A stretch of DNA of 64,000 nucleotides, from assembly GCF_014287795.1 (NCBI RefSeq), contig NZ_JACOON010000006.1:243435-307434 (forward strand), in the 5' to 3' direction. This stretch comes from Christensenella tenuis. Lineage in GTDB: Bacteria > Bacillota > Clostridia > Christensenellales > Christensenellaceae. The notes under the pieces are model-generated. The model was not told the DNA's origin. It was given only the letters and a program-made list of their open reading frames with translations, and did not search any database. Numbering within the stretch: the first letter of the stretch is position 1; each line of letters starts with the position of its first letter. Shown here in pieces: positions 1-8,504 of this stretch. Position numbers and translations under genes: made by a program.

Positions 1-800
1 ACGCGTTCGGAAAGTTCGCCCGCCGAATAGTCTTTAAAAAAGGAAACGGGCAGGGAAAATACCCGTGACATCACCGCGTTTTGCGAAGCCACCGACATTT
101 TATCCATAAACCGGCGCAGGATGAGGCTGCGCGATATGCCGAAAAGCAGGCTCCCGACCGTGGCCCCGACAAGAAGGGCCGTTACCGGAAAAACATCCGC
201 CGTCAGGCCGCCGGGAATGATATTATCAAAAATCAGCTTGTTGATCTGCGGAAGGACCATCCCAAGGAGGCTTACGCACAGCGACGCGACAAGCACCCAG
301 ATGACATCCCCCACGGAAAAGGAATGCAGGCGGAACATCAGCGTATCGATGAGCTTCAGCGGTTTGGCGGGAAACCCGCGGTAAAAGCAGAGCGCCTGCT
401 CCAGAAGCTCCCCGGCTGTTTTTTCGTTGATCCGTACTTTTCCGTTTTCGTCATGGTAAGCGTAGCCGCCAAAGGCCATAGGCAGCAGCGCCACCGGCGT
501 TCCGTCTTTTTTTGCGCCAAGCAGCGGCCCTGTCGCGTCCTTCCACCATTTTCCGGTCAGCTCCACGCGCCGGTGCATGACGCCGGTCGGCCGCAGCACA
601 TATTCAACCCTTTCATATGGATCTTCAATTTTGTCCGGCACTTCCCCCGCTTCGATCTTCCAAAAACGAAGCACCTCCTGCAACGCGCCGTCGATTCCCT
701 TTTTTCGGTCAGGCGCGCTTTTTCCCGCGTGCGGTTTCTCAAAAATCGAAAGAAGGTCCCGGAGCGCTTCGTCCATTGCCTTTTGTTCCTCTTTTCCCAC
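1..800 (-). CDS. NHLM-type ABC transporter, ATP-binding/permease protein (N-terminal part, runs off window)
   Basis: This gene is truncated by the window edge, so only the first 266 residues are visible. It starts at a GTG at 800 with GGAGG about 8 bases upstream; no ATG gives the full frame. A soluble N-terminal region of about 150 residues is followed by the first transmembrane helices (GDVIWVLVASLCVSLLGMV) and a typical ABC exporter loop (SLPVSFFKDYSAGELSERV). There is no C39 peptidase at the N-terminus, which fits the second, peptidase-less ABC protein of NHLM export systems. It lies 21 bases behind the peptidase-bearing ABC gene and is surely co-transcribed with it. The ATPase domain must lie outside the window. 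The pairing with a C39-ABC and an HlyD gene is what identifies it. Confidence 0.85.
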   Translation of the reverse strand, partial: MGKEEQKAMDEALRDLLSIFEKPHAGKSAPDRKKGIDGALQEVLRFWKIEAGEVPDKIEDPYERVEYVLRPTGVMHRRVELTGKWWKDATGPLLGAKKDGTPVALLPMAFGGYAYHDENGKVRINEKTAGELLEQALCFYRGFPAKPLKLIDTLMFRLHSFSVGDVIWVLVASLCVSLLGMVLPQINKLIFDNIIPGGLTADVFPVTALLVGATVGSLLFGISRSLILRRFMDKMSVASQNAVMSRVFSLPVSFFKDYSAGELSER

Positions 801-821
801 GTTCCACTCCTCCTTCCTTCT

Positions 822-2945
822 TCAATCGTCCAACAATTTTTCGTAGGTTCCATGCCTCGCGAGCAGGCTTTCATGCGTGCCGCGCTCCGCCACGTTCCCA
901 TGATCCAGGACAATAATTTCCCCGCAGTCGCGGATCGTTGAAAGCCGGTGGGCAATGATAATGAGCGTGATCCCCTTCTCTTTCAGGTTTTCCATGATTT
1001 GCTGCTCTGTTTTGGCGTCCAGGGCGGACGTCGCCTCGTCCAGAATCAAAACGGACGGTTTCCTGACCAGGGCGCGGGCAATCTCAAGGCGCTGGCGCTG
1101 CCCCCCGGAATAATTTTTCCCGCCGTCCACCACCATATCGTCGTATCCGTCCGGACGCAGCATAATATCCTCATGGATTTCGGCGGTCTTGCATGCCTCG
1201 ACCACATCCGAAAAGGGAATGCTCCGGTCCCACATTGTAATGTTATTCAGCACCGTATCCTCAAACAGGACGATTTCCTGATCCACCACGCTTACGGAAT
1301 CCGTAAGAATGCTCCGCGGGATCTCCCCGCGCGGGGTTCCGTCGAACAAAATACGTCCCTCCCACGGCGGATACAGCCCGGAGATCAGTTTAGCCAACGT
1401 CGATTTTCCGCTACCCGAAGCACCGACGAACGCAATGCTCTTTCCGCATTCCACGTGCAGGCTGAATTCCGAGATCAGCGGCGGCGAAAGTTTCGCGTAC
1501 CCAAACGTCACGCCTTCCATATCGACCGTCCCCCGCAGTTTTCCGTCCGCTTCCCCTTCTTCGGATACGTCCGGTTTATAATGGAATACGTCGTCGATCC
1601 GTTCCATTTGTGTGCGCATTTCAAAAAACGTCGTGCCTACCTGCACAATTTCGTTGACCGGCGCGAGGAAAGAAGACAAAATTCCCTGGAACGCAAGCAG
1701 GGTACCTATGGTGAAGCTGCCGTCCAGAATGAGGTATACGCCGAGCATCAGCACCGCGATATTCGCAAGCTGCTGCACAAACTGCGGAATCATATTATAA
1801 AACTGGTTTGCTTTTTGCAGTTGGATTTTTCCGTTGTTGGCGCGGGCATACGTCCCGCTCCAGCGTTCAAAATACCCGTTTTCCGCCCCTGCCGCCTTGA
1901 TGCTTTCCGCCATATCGAAGCCTGCCGCGGTAACGCCCGAAAGAAGGCCCATATCCCGCTCAATCACCCGGCTGGCATTGACGCGTTTTTTGGCAATGAT
2001 ACGCATGACCGCCAAATTCACCGCAGCGGCGGCAATGCCCACAGCGGAAAGAAGGACGCTGTAGCGCAGCAGGACGATCAGGTACAGCACCAGCAGGCAC
2101 ACGTTGACGGCAAGCGGCGCGATCCTTCCGATCAGCGTAGAGGCGATTCCTTCATTGCTTGCCTGCCGCGCGGCAATATCGCCGATATAGCGCTGTGCAA
2201 AAAAACCGACCGGCAGCCGCAGCACATGCCACATGAAGGACGAGCTGGCCACCGTTGCCATCTTCCCCTGAATACGCATCCAATATACATTCTGGATGGA
2301 CGCCGTTACAAACTGGAAAACCAGCACCGCCAGCATGACGGAAATGAGAGGCGTCAGCCATTCCGGATTTTTCCCGGATAAAATGTTGTCCATAAACACC
2401 TTGGAAAACAGGGGAATTACAATGGCAATGGCCGCAGCAATGAGCGACCACAGCATCACAAACACAACCGCCCCCCGGCTCCCCCGGAGTCTTTTCCTTG
2501 CAAAATCCATAACGCTCGCGGGCTTTCCTTCCCGCCGGAACGCCTCCGCCGGTTCGAAGCAAAGGACAATTCCGGTGAACGAGCGGTCAAATTCCTCCAT
2601 GCCCACGGATATCCTTCCGCGCGCCGGGTCGTTTATCACAGCTTTGTCTCCTTTGAACCCGCACAGCACAACGAAATGGTTAAAATTCCAATGCAGGATA
2701 GCCGGAAAGCCACACTGTTTTACATCCTCGATTTCCATCCGGTAGCCCGCGGCCTCAAGGCCGTAGGCCCTCGCTGCCGTCACGAGGCTTTTCGCGCTGC
2801 TGCCGTCGCGCGATACCCCGCAATCGCCGCGCACCTGTTCCAGCGACAGCCATTTCCCATAAAAGGCAAGCACCATCGCCAGGCAGGCGGCTCCGCATTC
2901 AAGCGCCTCCATCTGCATAACCACCGGGACCTTTGCCACCTTCAT
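822..2945 (-). CDS. NHLM-type bacteriocin exporter with C39 peptidase and ABC ATPase
   Basis: The 707-residue protein has the full layout of a peptidase-containing ABC exporter. The C39 peptidase (about residues 1-125) shows the catalytic Cys in LECGAACLAM, the His in NFNHFVVLCG and the Asp in INDPARG. Transmembrane helices follow (about 160-430), then an ATPase with Walker A GASGSGKST, signature YSGGQRQRLEIARAL, Walker B VLILDEATSAL and the H-loop IIAHRLST. Such proteins cleave leaders at double-glycine-type sites and export the core peptide. I chose the ATG at 2945, which has GAGGAGG upstream; a GTG at 2960 would overlap the preceding stop as GTGA. Neighbours are the HlyD adaptor upstream and a second ABC gene downstream. 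Confidence 0.93.
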   Translation of the reverse strand: MKVAKVPVVMQMEALECGAACLAMVLAFYGKWLSLEQVRGDCGVSRDGSSAKSLVTAARAYGLEAAGYRMEIEDVKQCGFPAILHWNFNHFVVLCGFKGDKAVINDPARGRISVGMEEFDRSFTGIVLCFEPAEAFRREGKPASVMDFARKRLRGSRGAVVFVMLWSLIAAAIAIVIPLFSKVFMDNILSGKNPEWLTPLISVMLAVLVFQFVTASIQNVYWMRIQGKMATVASSSFMWHVLRLPVGFFAQRYIGDIAARQASNEGIASTLIGRIAPLAVNVCLLVLYLIVLLRYSVLLSAVGIAAAAVNLAVMRIIAKKRVNASRVIERDMGLLSGVTAAGFDMAESIKAAGAENGYFERWSGTYARANNGKIQLQKANQFYNMIPQFVQQLANIAVLMLGVYLILDGSFTIGTLLAFQGILSSFLAPVNEIVQVGTTFFEMRTQMERIDDVFHYKPDVSEEGEADGKLRGTVDMEGVTFGYAKLSPPLISEFSLHVECGKSIAFVGASGSGKSTLAKLISGLYPPWEGRILFDGTPRGEIPRSILTDSVSVVDQEIVLFEDTVLNNITMWDRSIPFSDVVEACKTAEIHEDIMLRPDGYDDMVVDGGKNYSGGQRQRLEIARALVRKPSVLILDEATSALDAKTEQQIMENLKEKGITLIIIAHRLSTIRDCGEIIVLDHGNVAERGTHESLLARHGTYEKLLDD

Positions 2946-2956
2946 ATGCCGCCTCC

Positions 2957-3862
2957 TCACGAATTAAGCAAAAGCTCGTAAGGCTTCTGTTCGTCTATGA
3001 CGACGAGGAGGTCGCAGACGGTTCCCGTTGAAAGCTCGAGCGTATTTCCTTTTGGGTTCGACCACGCCGCGGAATTTCCCGCACCGCTGTATTCCGCGTC
3101 AAGCGAAATAGACACCCTGACTTCGATGCTGTTGCCCTCTTCCATGATCTCCGCTACATATTGCTTGTTTCCCACGGCGGCCGTAATATCGTTATCCGTC
3201 ACCGGATACTCCCCGATTTCGGAAATATAGCCTATCATATATCCATATTCCTCGCGCGAGACATAAGACGGGCAGGCCTGCACCTCCATCCCTTCCGAAA
3301 GCTTGCGCGCTGTATCCACAGGCACATAACACAGGATTTCATAACTGTTCGTGCCCTCCTCGATCCGCGCGAGGCTGGCAACCTGTTCGTTCTCCCCCAC
3401 AATATCGTTCACGTGCACCGTATCCAGCACGATTCCATAAACCTCCGAACGGATGACCGAGGCGGCGGCATATTCATTTTGTTTTTGCATAATCAGCGTC
3501 TCGTCCTTTTCTTCCGCCGCCTGCAGCTGTTCGAGTTCGGCCGCGAGTTCCGGCTGCGGGATCACTGCCAGAATATCGTGCGGCATGACCATATCCCCAA
3601 CGCTTACGCGCACGTCATGCACCTTCCCGCCGCCTGTCGAGAGCACGGAAACCGTGCCGTCCCCCGGGAACACTACTCCCTTCATTTCAAGGGTATCTGG
3701 AATCGTGCCGACGGCAAACCAGACGGCCGCCGCCACCACAACGGCAATGCAGGCAACCAGCACGCTCCATATGCCGGGATTTGTTATTTTCACATATTCA
3801 TCCAGTTTTTCCGGGGAAGCTGCGTTTTCTAGCGATTTCTTCCGAAAAAGGTCTTTGGCCAT
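2957..3862 (-). CDS. NHLM bacteriocin system secretion protein (HlyD/membrane fusion family)
   Basis: This is an adaptor of about 301 residues. It has a short cytoplasmic N-terminus (LFRKKSLENAASPEKLDEY), one transmembrane helix (WSVLVACIAVVVAAAVWFAV), and then a lipoyl/barrel-type region with a short coiled coil rich in Glu and Gln (AAELEQLQAAEEKDE). The N-terminal pattern is the one seen in NHLM-associated HlyD proteins. It would link the ABC exporter to the cell envelope. The start at 3862 is preceded by GGGAG at good spacing; an upstream in-frame ATG at 3889 has no clear ribosome-binding site. The stop overlaps a GTG of the C39-ABC gene by 4 bases, so the genes are translationally coupled. 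Confidence 0.88.
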   Translation of the reverse strand: MAKDLFRKKSLENAASPEKLDEYVKITNPGIWSVLVACIAVVVAAAVWFAVGTIPDTLEMKGVVFPGDGTVSVLSTGGGKVHDVRVSVGDMVMPHDILAVIPQPELAAELEQLQAAEEKDETLIMQKQNEYAAASVIRSEVYGIVLDTVHVNDIVGENEQVASLARIEEGTNSYEILCYVPVDTARKLSEGMEVQACPSYVSREEYGYMIGYISEIGEYPVTDNDITAAVGNKQYVAEIMEEGNSIEVRVSISLDAEYSGAGNSAAWSNPKGNTLELSTGTVCDLLVVIDEQKPYELLLNS

Positions 3863-3938
3863 AGCAATCTCCCAATTTGTTTTATCCATATTGCCCCGCC
3901 CGCGCCGCGGGCAGGGGAAGGGCTGCGTACAAACGCCC

Positions 3939-4463
3939 CTAATCCATTAAATCACGAATTTCCTCTGTACGCAATTTTTTTAACGTCCGCCCGAGAACTG
4001 TGCCTACCGTGCTTTCGTTCATGCCAAGCCGTTTTGCGATCTCTCTATTTTTATATCCTTCAAAGTAACGATAGTATAGGATCATGCGCTCCTTTTCTTT
4101 CAGGCCCATAAGTTCCCGCAGCAACGCCCGCCGCTTAGGCAAAGCGATCCTGTCAAACTGAACGTCGAAATCCACGGCAATTTCCACCCGTGCGTTTTCG
4201 TCGTCCAACGAGGCCTCTTTTTTCTGTTTCCGGTAAAAATCGGTCAGGGTATTTTTTGCGATATGGAATATCCAGGTTTTAAACGAAGCCTTCTTTTCAT
4301 CAAACCGGTGCATATTTTTTGCAGCCTTCATGAAAGTTTCGCTTACCAGGTCTTCCGTATCCTCCCTGCGAAGGATGCGGTAAAAAATATAATTGTATAT
4401 TTTGGGAAAATATTCTTCATACAGCTCTTCAAAAGCTTTGACGTGCGTCATTCCGAACTCCAT
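3939..4463 (-). CDS. ECF-type RNA polymerase sigma-70 factor
   Basis: The 174-residue protein has a region 2 helix set (YNYIFYRILRREDTEDLV, then TWIFHIAKN) and a C-terminal region 4 helix-turn-helix (KNREIAKRLGMNESTVGTV). No region 3 is present, as expected for an ECF sigma factor. It would direct RNA polymerase to a small set of promoters. The start has AGGA upstream. It lies 76 bases ahead of the HlyD gene on the same strand, so it is probably the first or second gene of the export operon and may control that locus. No anti-sigma factor with a membrane segment is visible next to it. Confidence 0.93.
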   Translation of the reverse strand: MEFGMTHVKAFEELYEEYFPKIYNYIFYRILRREDTEDLVSETFMKAAKNMHRFDEKKASFKTWIFHIAKNTLTDFYRKQKKEASLDDENARVEIAVDFDVQFDRIALPKRRALLRELMGLKEKERMILYYRYFEGYKNREIAKRLGMNESTVGTVLGRTLKKLRTEEIRDLMD

Positions 4464-4822
4464 TCATTCCTGCGTTTTATGCATTCGTATCCTTTGTTCG
4501 CGGCAGACCGCCCTGCCAAAAAAATTTTTGGCAGGAAAAACCATTTCCGCAGCTTTTTCAGGTCATATTGAGCTATCTTTTTTCTCCAGACGTATATCCT
4601 TTATGGAGGCGCAGAACCAAAGGGGTCTCCGTGGAAAAAGGAACCTCTGCGCGGCACAGGCGCGAAGCTTCAAAAAACCGCGGCTATACTCCGGCGGAGG
4701 GCCGCAACGGTGTGAAATTTCCGCATCCGCGGGCGGTTTTGCTATGCCGGAAAAATAAAATCCGGCCTTCCGGGGGCGGATGTTTTCCGTTCTGTGCAGC
4801 CGCTCCGTGGCTTTTGCACTCT
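4464..4822 (-). other. Intergenic stretch between candidate precursor gene and sigma factor
   Basis: I see no convincing gene here. Two inverted repeats are visible: a perfect CCTGCC...GGCAGG dyad around an A/T-rich centre at 4512-4535, and GCCGGA...TCCGGC at 4746-4766, 57 bases behind the stop of the small upstream gene. Neither is followed by a clean T-run on the minus strand, so they are weak terminator or processing-site candidates. Confidence 0.5.
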
Positions 4823-5056
4823 TCAGCGCACGGTATCGTCCTTGTTCCTGTCCATATCTTCCATTGGGCAGGGCACACCCGCCGCATGGATCTCTTCCAG
4901 TTCGCTGTCCGCCAATTGACGGAAGCACTTTTTTTGAATCATCTGAAGCAGGTCTTTCTTCAGCCCGCTGTCCAGCGAAAAATCCGCAAAATCCGGAACC
5001 CCGTTCCTGCTTCTTTCACCGTCTGGAAAGGAAAACAGTTTTTCTCTCTTGTTCAT
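4823..5056 (-). CDS. Possible NHLM precursor peptide with double-glycine-like leader
   Basis: This is a small 77-residue charged protein with no transmembrane segment. The start at 5056 has GGGGGAG nine bases upstream; an ATG at 5074 lacks a site. Near the C-terminus the sequence QLADSELEEIHAAG fits the leader consensus LSxxELxxIxGG, with Ala-Ala or Ala-Gly in place of Gly-Gly. The last 16-18 residues (VPCPMEDMDRNKDDTVR) would be the core. It stands upstream of the sigma factor and the C39 exporter on the same strand, as a precursor gene should. The core has only one Cys and few modifiable residues, so it could instead be a signalling peptide, a decayed precursor or an unrelated regulator. 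This is recognition by motif and context only. Confidence 0.45.
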   Translation of the reverse strand: MNKREKLFSFPDGERSRNGVPDFADFSLDSGLKKDLLQMIQKKCFRQLADSELEEIHAAGVPCPMEDMDRNKDDTVR

Positions 5057-5411
5057 CTGCTCAATCTCCCCCATTGCTATTTATATCCTATACGCGCGAT
5101 GCAATGAAGCGGCTCATTTTCACAGGAAAATCCGGTTTTACCCGTGGGGATTCGTCCGGCCCGGTTTGCCTTTCCGGGTGCCGTTGCGGGCCTTGGCCCC
5201 GGCTTCTTCGCACGTTTGGCTGCGGCAGGGAAATAAAACGCGCATTTTAACATCGTTTATTATATGCCGGCCCGCCCCCTATTGTCCTTTTCCCGGATAT
5301 CCGGTATTCGGAAAAGGGGCCTTTTTACCATCCCTCTTACAGCCAAACCGGCCACAGCCGCGCACAGGCCTTTTGCCCGCCGTCCGCTTTTTCCCGATGC
5401 GGGGAAGGCCG
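5057..5411. other. Intergenic region between AEC carrier and the export locus
   Basis: No gene is supported here. A hairpin with arms CCTTTTCC and GGAAAAGG (about 5289-5320), enclosing the palindrome CCGGATATCCGG, lies behind the AEC carrier gene but has no T-run. A sequence reading TATAGGATATAAAT on the minus strand ahead of the small peptide gene may be part of its promoter. Confidence 0.4.
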
Positions 5412-6359
5412 TCAGCCCATAACCACTCCCGAAGTTTCCATACACGCAATCACCGTGAACAGCACAATACTGATTACCGTGTAAAGCGCAAGGCTCGTCG
5501 CCACATAGGCGTTGTCTTTTTCCCCGCTGATAAAAAGCGGCAGGATATAGGGCGCGGGCAGGGAAAACACAAGCACCAGGCCCCAGAACAAATATTCGTT
5601 GAACGGAAGAAACAGGAAGATGACGTTTACCGCAAGGAAGCAAAGCAGCGCCATCACGCAAAAGCGCAGCCCGGCCGCGACCAGCGCATCCTTCATGTAC
5701 TCCTTCGTCCACTCGAGTTCATAGCCCACTACAAACAGCATCAGGATGCCTGTCGGCGCGCTGATATACGCAAGCACCTCCGAAATGGCCGGCCCTATGG
5801 GCGACGCGTCGAGCATCCGCCCAATCCCGGTCGCCCCGAGGGCGATCCCTGCCACAACCGCCCAGATCATCGGCGTTTTCACCATAGACCGGAGGGAACT
5901 TTTAGCGTCTACTCCTTTGCGCGCATTCAGCAGCCCGATGTAAATCGTGAACGCAAATGCCGCCTCTCCAAGGTCAATCATGGCGAAATTTGAGACCTGC
6001 GCCTGGGAAAACAGCATGATGTAGAGCCCGTAGCCAAGCATTCCCGTTTCATATGAAGTGACAAGGAAGGGCAGCAAATCCTGCTTCTGGCGCAGCAGCC
6101 ACCGCAGGAGTTTTCCCAACAGCAGCCCGGTGAGCCCACAGCAGAACATCGTAATCACGACGACGGCCATATCCGTATCTACCGTGACCGTATAAAACGC
6201 GCCGATAATAACGGCAGGCAGCGCAAAATTCATCACCAGGGCTTTCATGCCCTCTATCCCGCCGGGCGTGACGAGCCTTTTGCGTTTGGAAAAATAACCA
6301 ATCAGAAGCGCGATAAATACGGGCGCAACAATAGGTAGCACTGAAAAAAATTGTTCCAT
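5412..6359 (-). CDS. AEC family transporter (auxin efflux carrier-like), copy 1
   Basis: The 315-residue integral membrane protein has about ten hydrophobic helices. The N-terminal segment (VFIALLIGYFSKRKRLVTP) and the half-way loop (GRMLDASPIGPAISEVLAYI) are typical of AEC permeases, which export or import small organic anions; the substrate cannot be told. AGAGGA precedes the ATG. A close paralogue lies 119 bases upstream on the same strand (6479-7411). The two share nearly the same motifs through their whole length, so they arose by tandem duplication. Confidence 0.9.
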   Translation of the reverse strand: MEQFFSVLPIVAPVFIALLIGYFSKRKRLVTPGGIEGMKALVMNFALPAVIIGAFYTVTVDTDMAVVVITMFCCGLTGLLLGKLLRWLLRQKQDLLPFLVTSYETGMLGYGLYIMLFSQAQVSNFAMIDLGEAAFAFTIYIGLLNARKGVDAKSSLRSMVKTPMIWAVVAGIALGATGIGRMLDASPIGPAISEVLAYISAPTGILMLFVVGYELEWTKEYMKDALVAAGLRFCVMALLCFLAVNVIFLFLPFNEYLFWGLVLVFSLPAPYILPLFISGEKDNAYVATSLALYTVISIVLFTVIACMETSGVVMG

Positions 6360-6478
6360 TGCGGTTGTCCTCTCTTTTTACCTCTCCAGGATGGGACATG
6401 CATTTTATTTATCATATCATATTTCATTTTTGCTGAAAAGCTTTGCCCGGGCAGTCTTATTTGCGGGCTGCGCCGCCG

Positions 6479-7411
6479 TCAGGGCACGGCCAGGTATGCG
6501 ATTACCGAGAATAACACAATACTGAACACTGTATAAAGCGCGAGGCTCGTCGCCACGTAGGCTTTGTCGTCCCCGCTGCGCGTAAATAACGGAAGCAGGT
6601 AGGTGGACGGGAGGGAATACATCAGGATAAAGGACCAGAATAAATATTCATTGAACGGGATGAACAGGAAGATAAGGTTTACCACCGCAAAGCAGAGCAG
6701 CGCCATCACACACGCGCGCAGTCCGAGGGCGGCAAGGCCGCTTTTGATATACCGCCTGTTGAGCTGCATTTCGTACCCCACGACAAACAACATCAAAATT
6801 CCGGTGGGCGCCCCGACATAGGAAAGCACTTCGCCCACGGTGGGTCCGGCAGGCGACGCGTCGAGCAGGCGCCCGAGGCCTGTCGCCCCGAGGATCAGCC
6901 CCGCGGCGGTCGCCCAAATCATCGGGGTTTTGAGCATGGCACGAAGCGAACTCTTCACATCCGTCCCCACGCGCATATTCAGCAGGATACTGTATACAGT
7001 AAAGACAAAAACCGCTTCCCCGATATCCGCCATTGCAAACCAGGAAAATTTTTCCTGTGAAAACAGCAAAATATAGAGCCCATACCCAATCATCCCCGTT
7101 TCAAAGGTCGTCATCAGGAAGGGCATTGCCTCGTGCCGGATGCGCAGGAGCTTTTTCAGCAGCTTCCCGGCCAGAAGGCCTGCAATTCCACTGGAAAAGA
7201 TGATTGCCGCAATCACCAGAATATCTGTTGAAATATCGATATTGTAAAACGCCCCGATGATCACTGCCGGAAGCGCGAAATTCATGACCAGCGCTTTCAT
7301 TCCCCCCACTCCTTCGGGGGAGACCAGCCCTTTTCTTTTAGAAAAATAGCCGATCAGAAGCGTAACGAAAACAGGGGCAATAATCGGTAAGATGGAAAGA
7401 AAACGATCCAT
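6479..7411 (-). CDS. AEC family transporter (auxin efflux carrier-like), copy 2
   Basis: This 310-residue paralogue of the downstream AEC carrier is readily aligned from the first residues (LSILPIIAPVFVTLLIGYF) to the last helix (VATSLALYTVFSIVLFSVI). GAGGAG lies 6-7 bases before the ATG. The helix order, including the conserved NFALPAVIIGAFY segment shared with copy 1, supports a carrier of organic acids or amino-acid-like compounds. No regulator is adjacent. The pair may form a two-gene transcript. Confidence 0.9.
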   Translation of the reverse strand: MDRFLSILPIIAPVFVTLLIGYFSKRKGLVSPEGVGGMKALVMNFALPAVIIGAFYNIDISTDILVIAAIIFSSGIAGLLAGKLLKKLLRIRHEAMPFLMTTFETGMIGYGLYILLFSQEKFSWFAMADIGEAVFVFTVYSILLNMRVGTDVKSSLRAMLKTPMIWATAAGLILGATGLGRLLDASPAGPTVGEVLSYVGAPTGILMLFVVGYEMQLNRRYIKSGLAALGLRACVMALLCFAVVNLIFLFIPFNEYLFWSFILMYSLPSTYLLPLFTRSGDDKAYVATSLALYTVFSIVLFSVIAYLAVP

Positions 7412-7884
7412 ACGCCACTCCTCACACGAAAAAAAACGATGTTGTACAGTAAATCATTTCCCGGCTGGAACCAAATCGGATATTGGTATTATAGCACGGT
7501 CAGCGCCTCTTTTCCCCCCAATGGCAACATCGGGCAATAATACGCCAAAAATTCGAAATTATACTGACTGTTTGTTCCTGTTTTTTGGAATTTGCGCAGT
7601 ATTCTGCCGTATTGGCTCCCTGCAGTCCGGCAGCAAGAATCAGATATAAAATCCAAAACATGCCGCGGCCTGCATAGACCGTGAGCGCCAGCCGATCCGG
7701 CATCTGAGCAAAGTCCCGCCCGTTTGCCTTTTAGGTTCATCACGGTTCCGGCATCCGGCGCCAGGGCGCCTTGGATTTCCCATGCTGAAAAGCATCAAAA
7801 ATGCCGCATCGTTTCCGATGCGGCATTTGAGAAGAACTTCATTGCAAAGCAAGCTTTTTCCGGCGGCAAACTCGCCGCAGCAGG
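7412..7884. other. Intergenic region, no gene seen
   Basis: This 473-base stretch separates the AEC pair from the DUF308 gene. Apart from the terminator at 7797-7828 I see no gene. The open frames on both strands have no ribosome-binding site and read as low-complexity translations. Confidence 0.5.
7797..7828 (-). terminator. Rho-independent terminator of the DUF308 gene
   Basis: A perfect 11-bp stem (ATGCCGCATCG / CGATGCGGCAT) with a 4-base loop is followed by TTTTT on the minus strand, 57 bases behind the DUF308 stop. Confidence 0.85.
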
Positions 7885-8427
7885 TTACTTTTTGGCCGAG
7901 GCCACAATTCCCCATTCGATGATGCTGAAAATACCATAGATCGTCAAGCAGGTGCCGAGCAGCACGCCAAGCGCGTTCCCGCCCGCGATAATTCCTACGA
8001 TGATTATAATACCGAGCACCAACTCCGCAAGGCCGCTGATGAGCGCCACCTTCCATGCGCCCGTGCTGTAGTCCTTCACCTGCGACGCTTCCATCAGGCT
8101 CATGACGCCCGTAATAACCGCCCATACGCCGATGATAAACGGCAGGATGATATTGGCTACACCTCCGCGGAAGATGATCAGCAGAACACCGATGATGATG
8201 GCGATAATCGGGACGGCAAGCCCCGCATTCGCGTCACCCCTGTTTCGTTTTGACAGGTTGATTAATAACTGGATTACGCCGTAGGCAAGCACCACGATGC
8301 CGATGATTACAACAATCACTTCCATTGCAAACTGCGGTGCGCCGAGCAGGATAAGTCCAATAATCAAAAGAACAATGCTCAGGATCAGCCGTATCATTTC
8401 CCTGGATTTCCAAGACTCAGAATTCAT
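7885..8427 (-). CDS. DUF308 / HdeD-like membrane protein
   Basis: The 180-residue protein consists of six hydrophobic helices in three pairs, rich in Ile, Val and Gly (IRLILSIVLLIIGLILLG; PIIAIIIGVLLIIF; LAELVLGIIIIVGIIAGG). This triple-pair pattern is that of the DUF308/HdeD family, associated with acid or general stress in other bacteria, although the biochemical role is unknown. A very strong site (GGAGGGGGAA) precedes the ATG. It stands alone with its own terminator. Confidence 0.85.
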   Translation of the reverse strand: MNSESWKSREMIRLILSIVLLIIGLILLGAPQFAMEVIVVIIGIVVLAYGVIQLLINLSKRNRGDANAGLAVPIIAIIIGVLLIIFRGGVANIILPFIIGVWAVITGVMSLMEASQVKDYSTGAWKVALISGLAELVLGIIIIVGIIAGGNALGVLLGTCLTIYGIFSIIEWGIVASAKK

Positions 8428-8504
8428 AACTTCCCCCTCCTGTTTTCATATGGATTATGTTTTAATAATACCCTGCAAACGCCTCTTCAAACCACTTTCA
8501 TTAA

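Noticed and set aside
948..2381. Long open frame on the plus strand opposite the C39-ABC gene
   Set aside because: It is the antisense of a gene with intact catalytic motifs, is rich in His, Arg and Gln, and has no ribosome-binding site.
4568..5107. 179-codon plus-strand frame and others opposite the small peptide gene
   Set aside because: No ribosome-binding site and a composition unlike the other genes. The minus-strand small gene has both a site and a motif.
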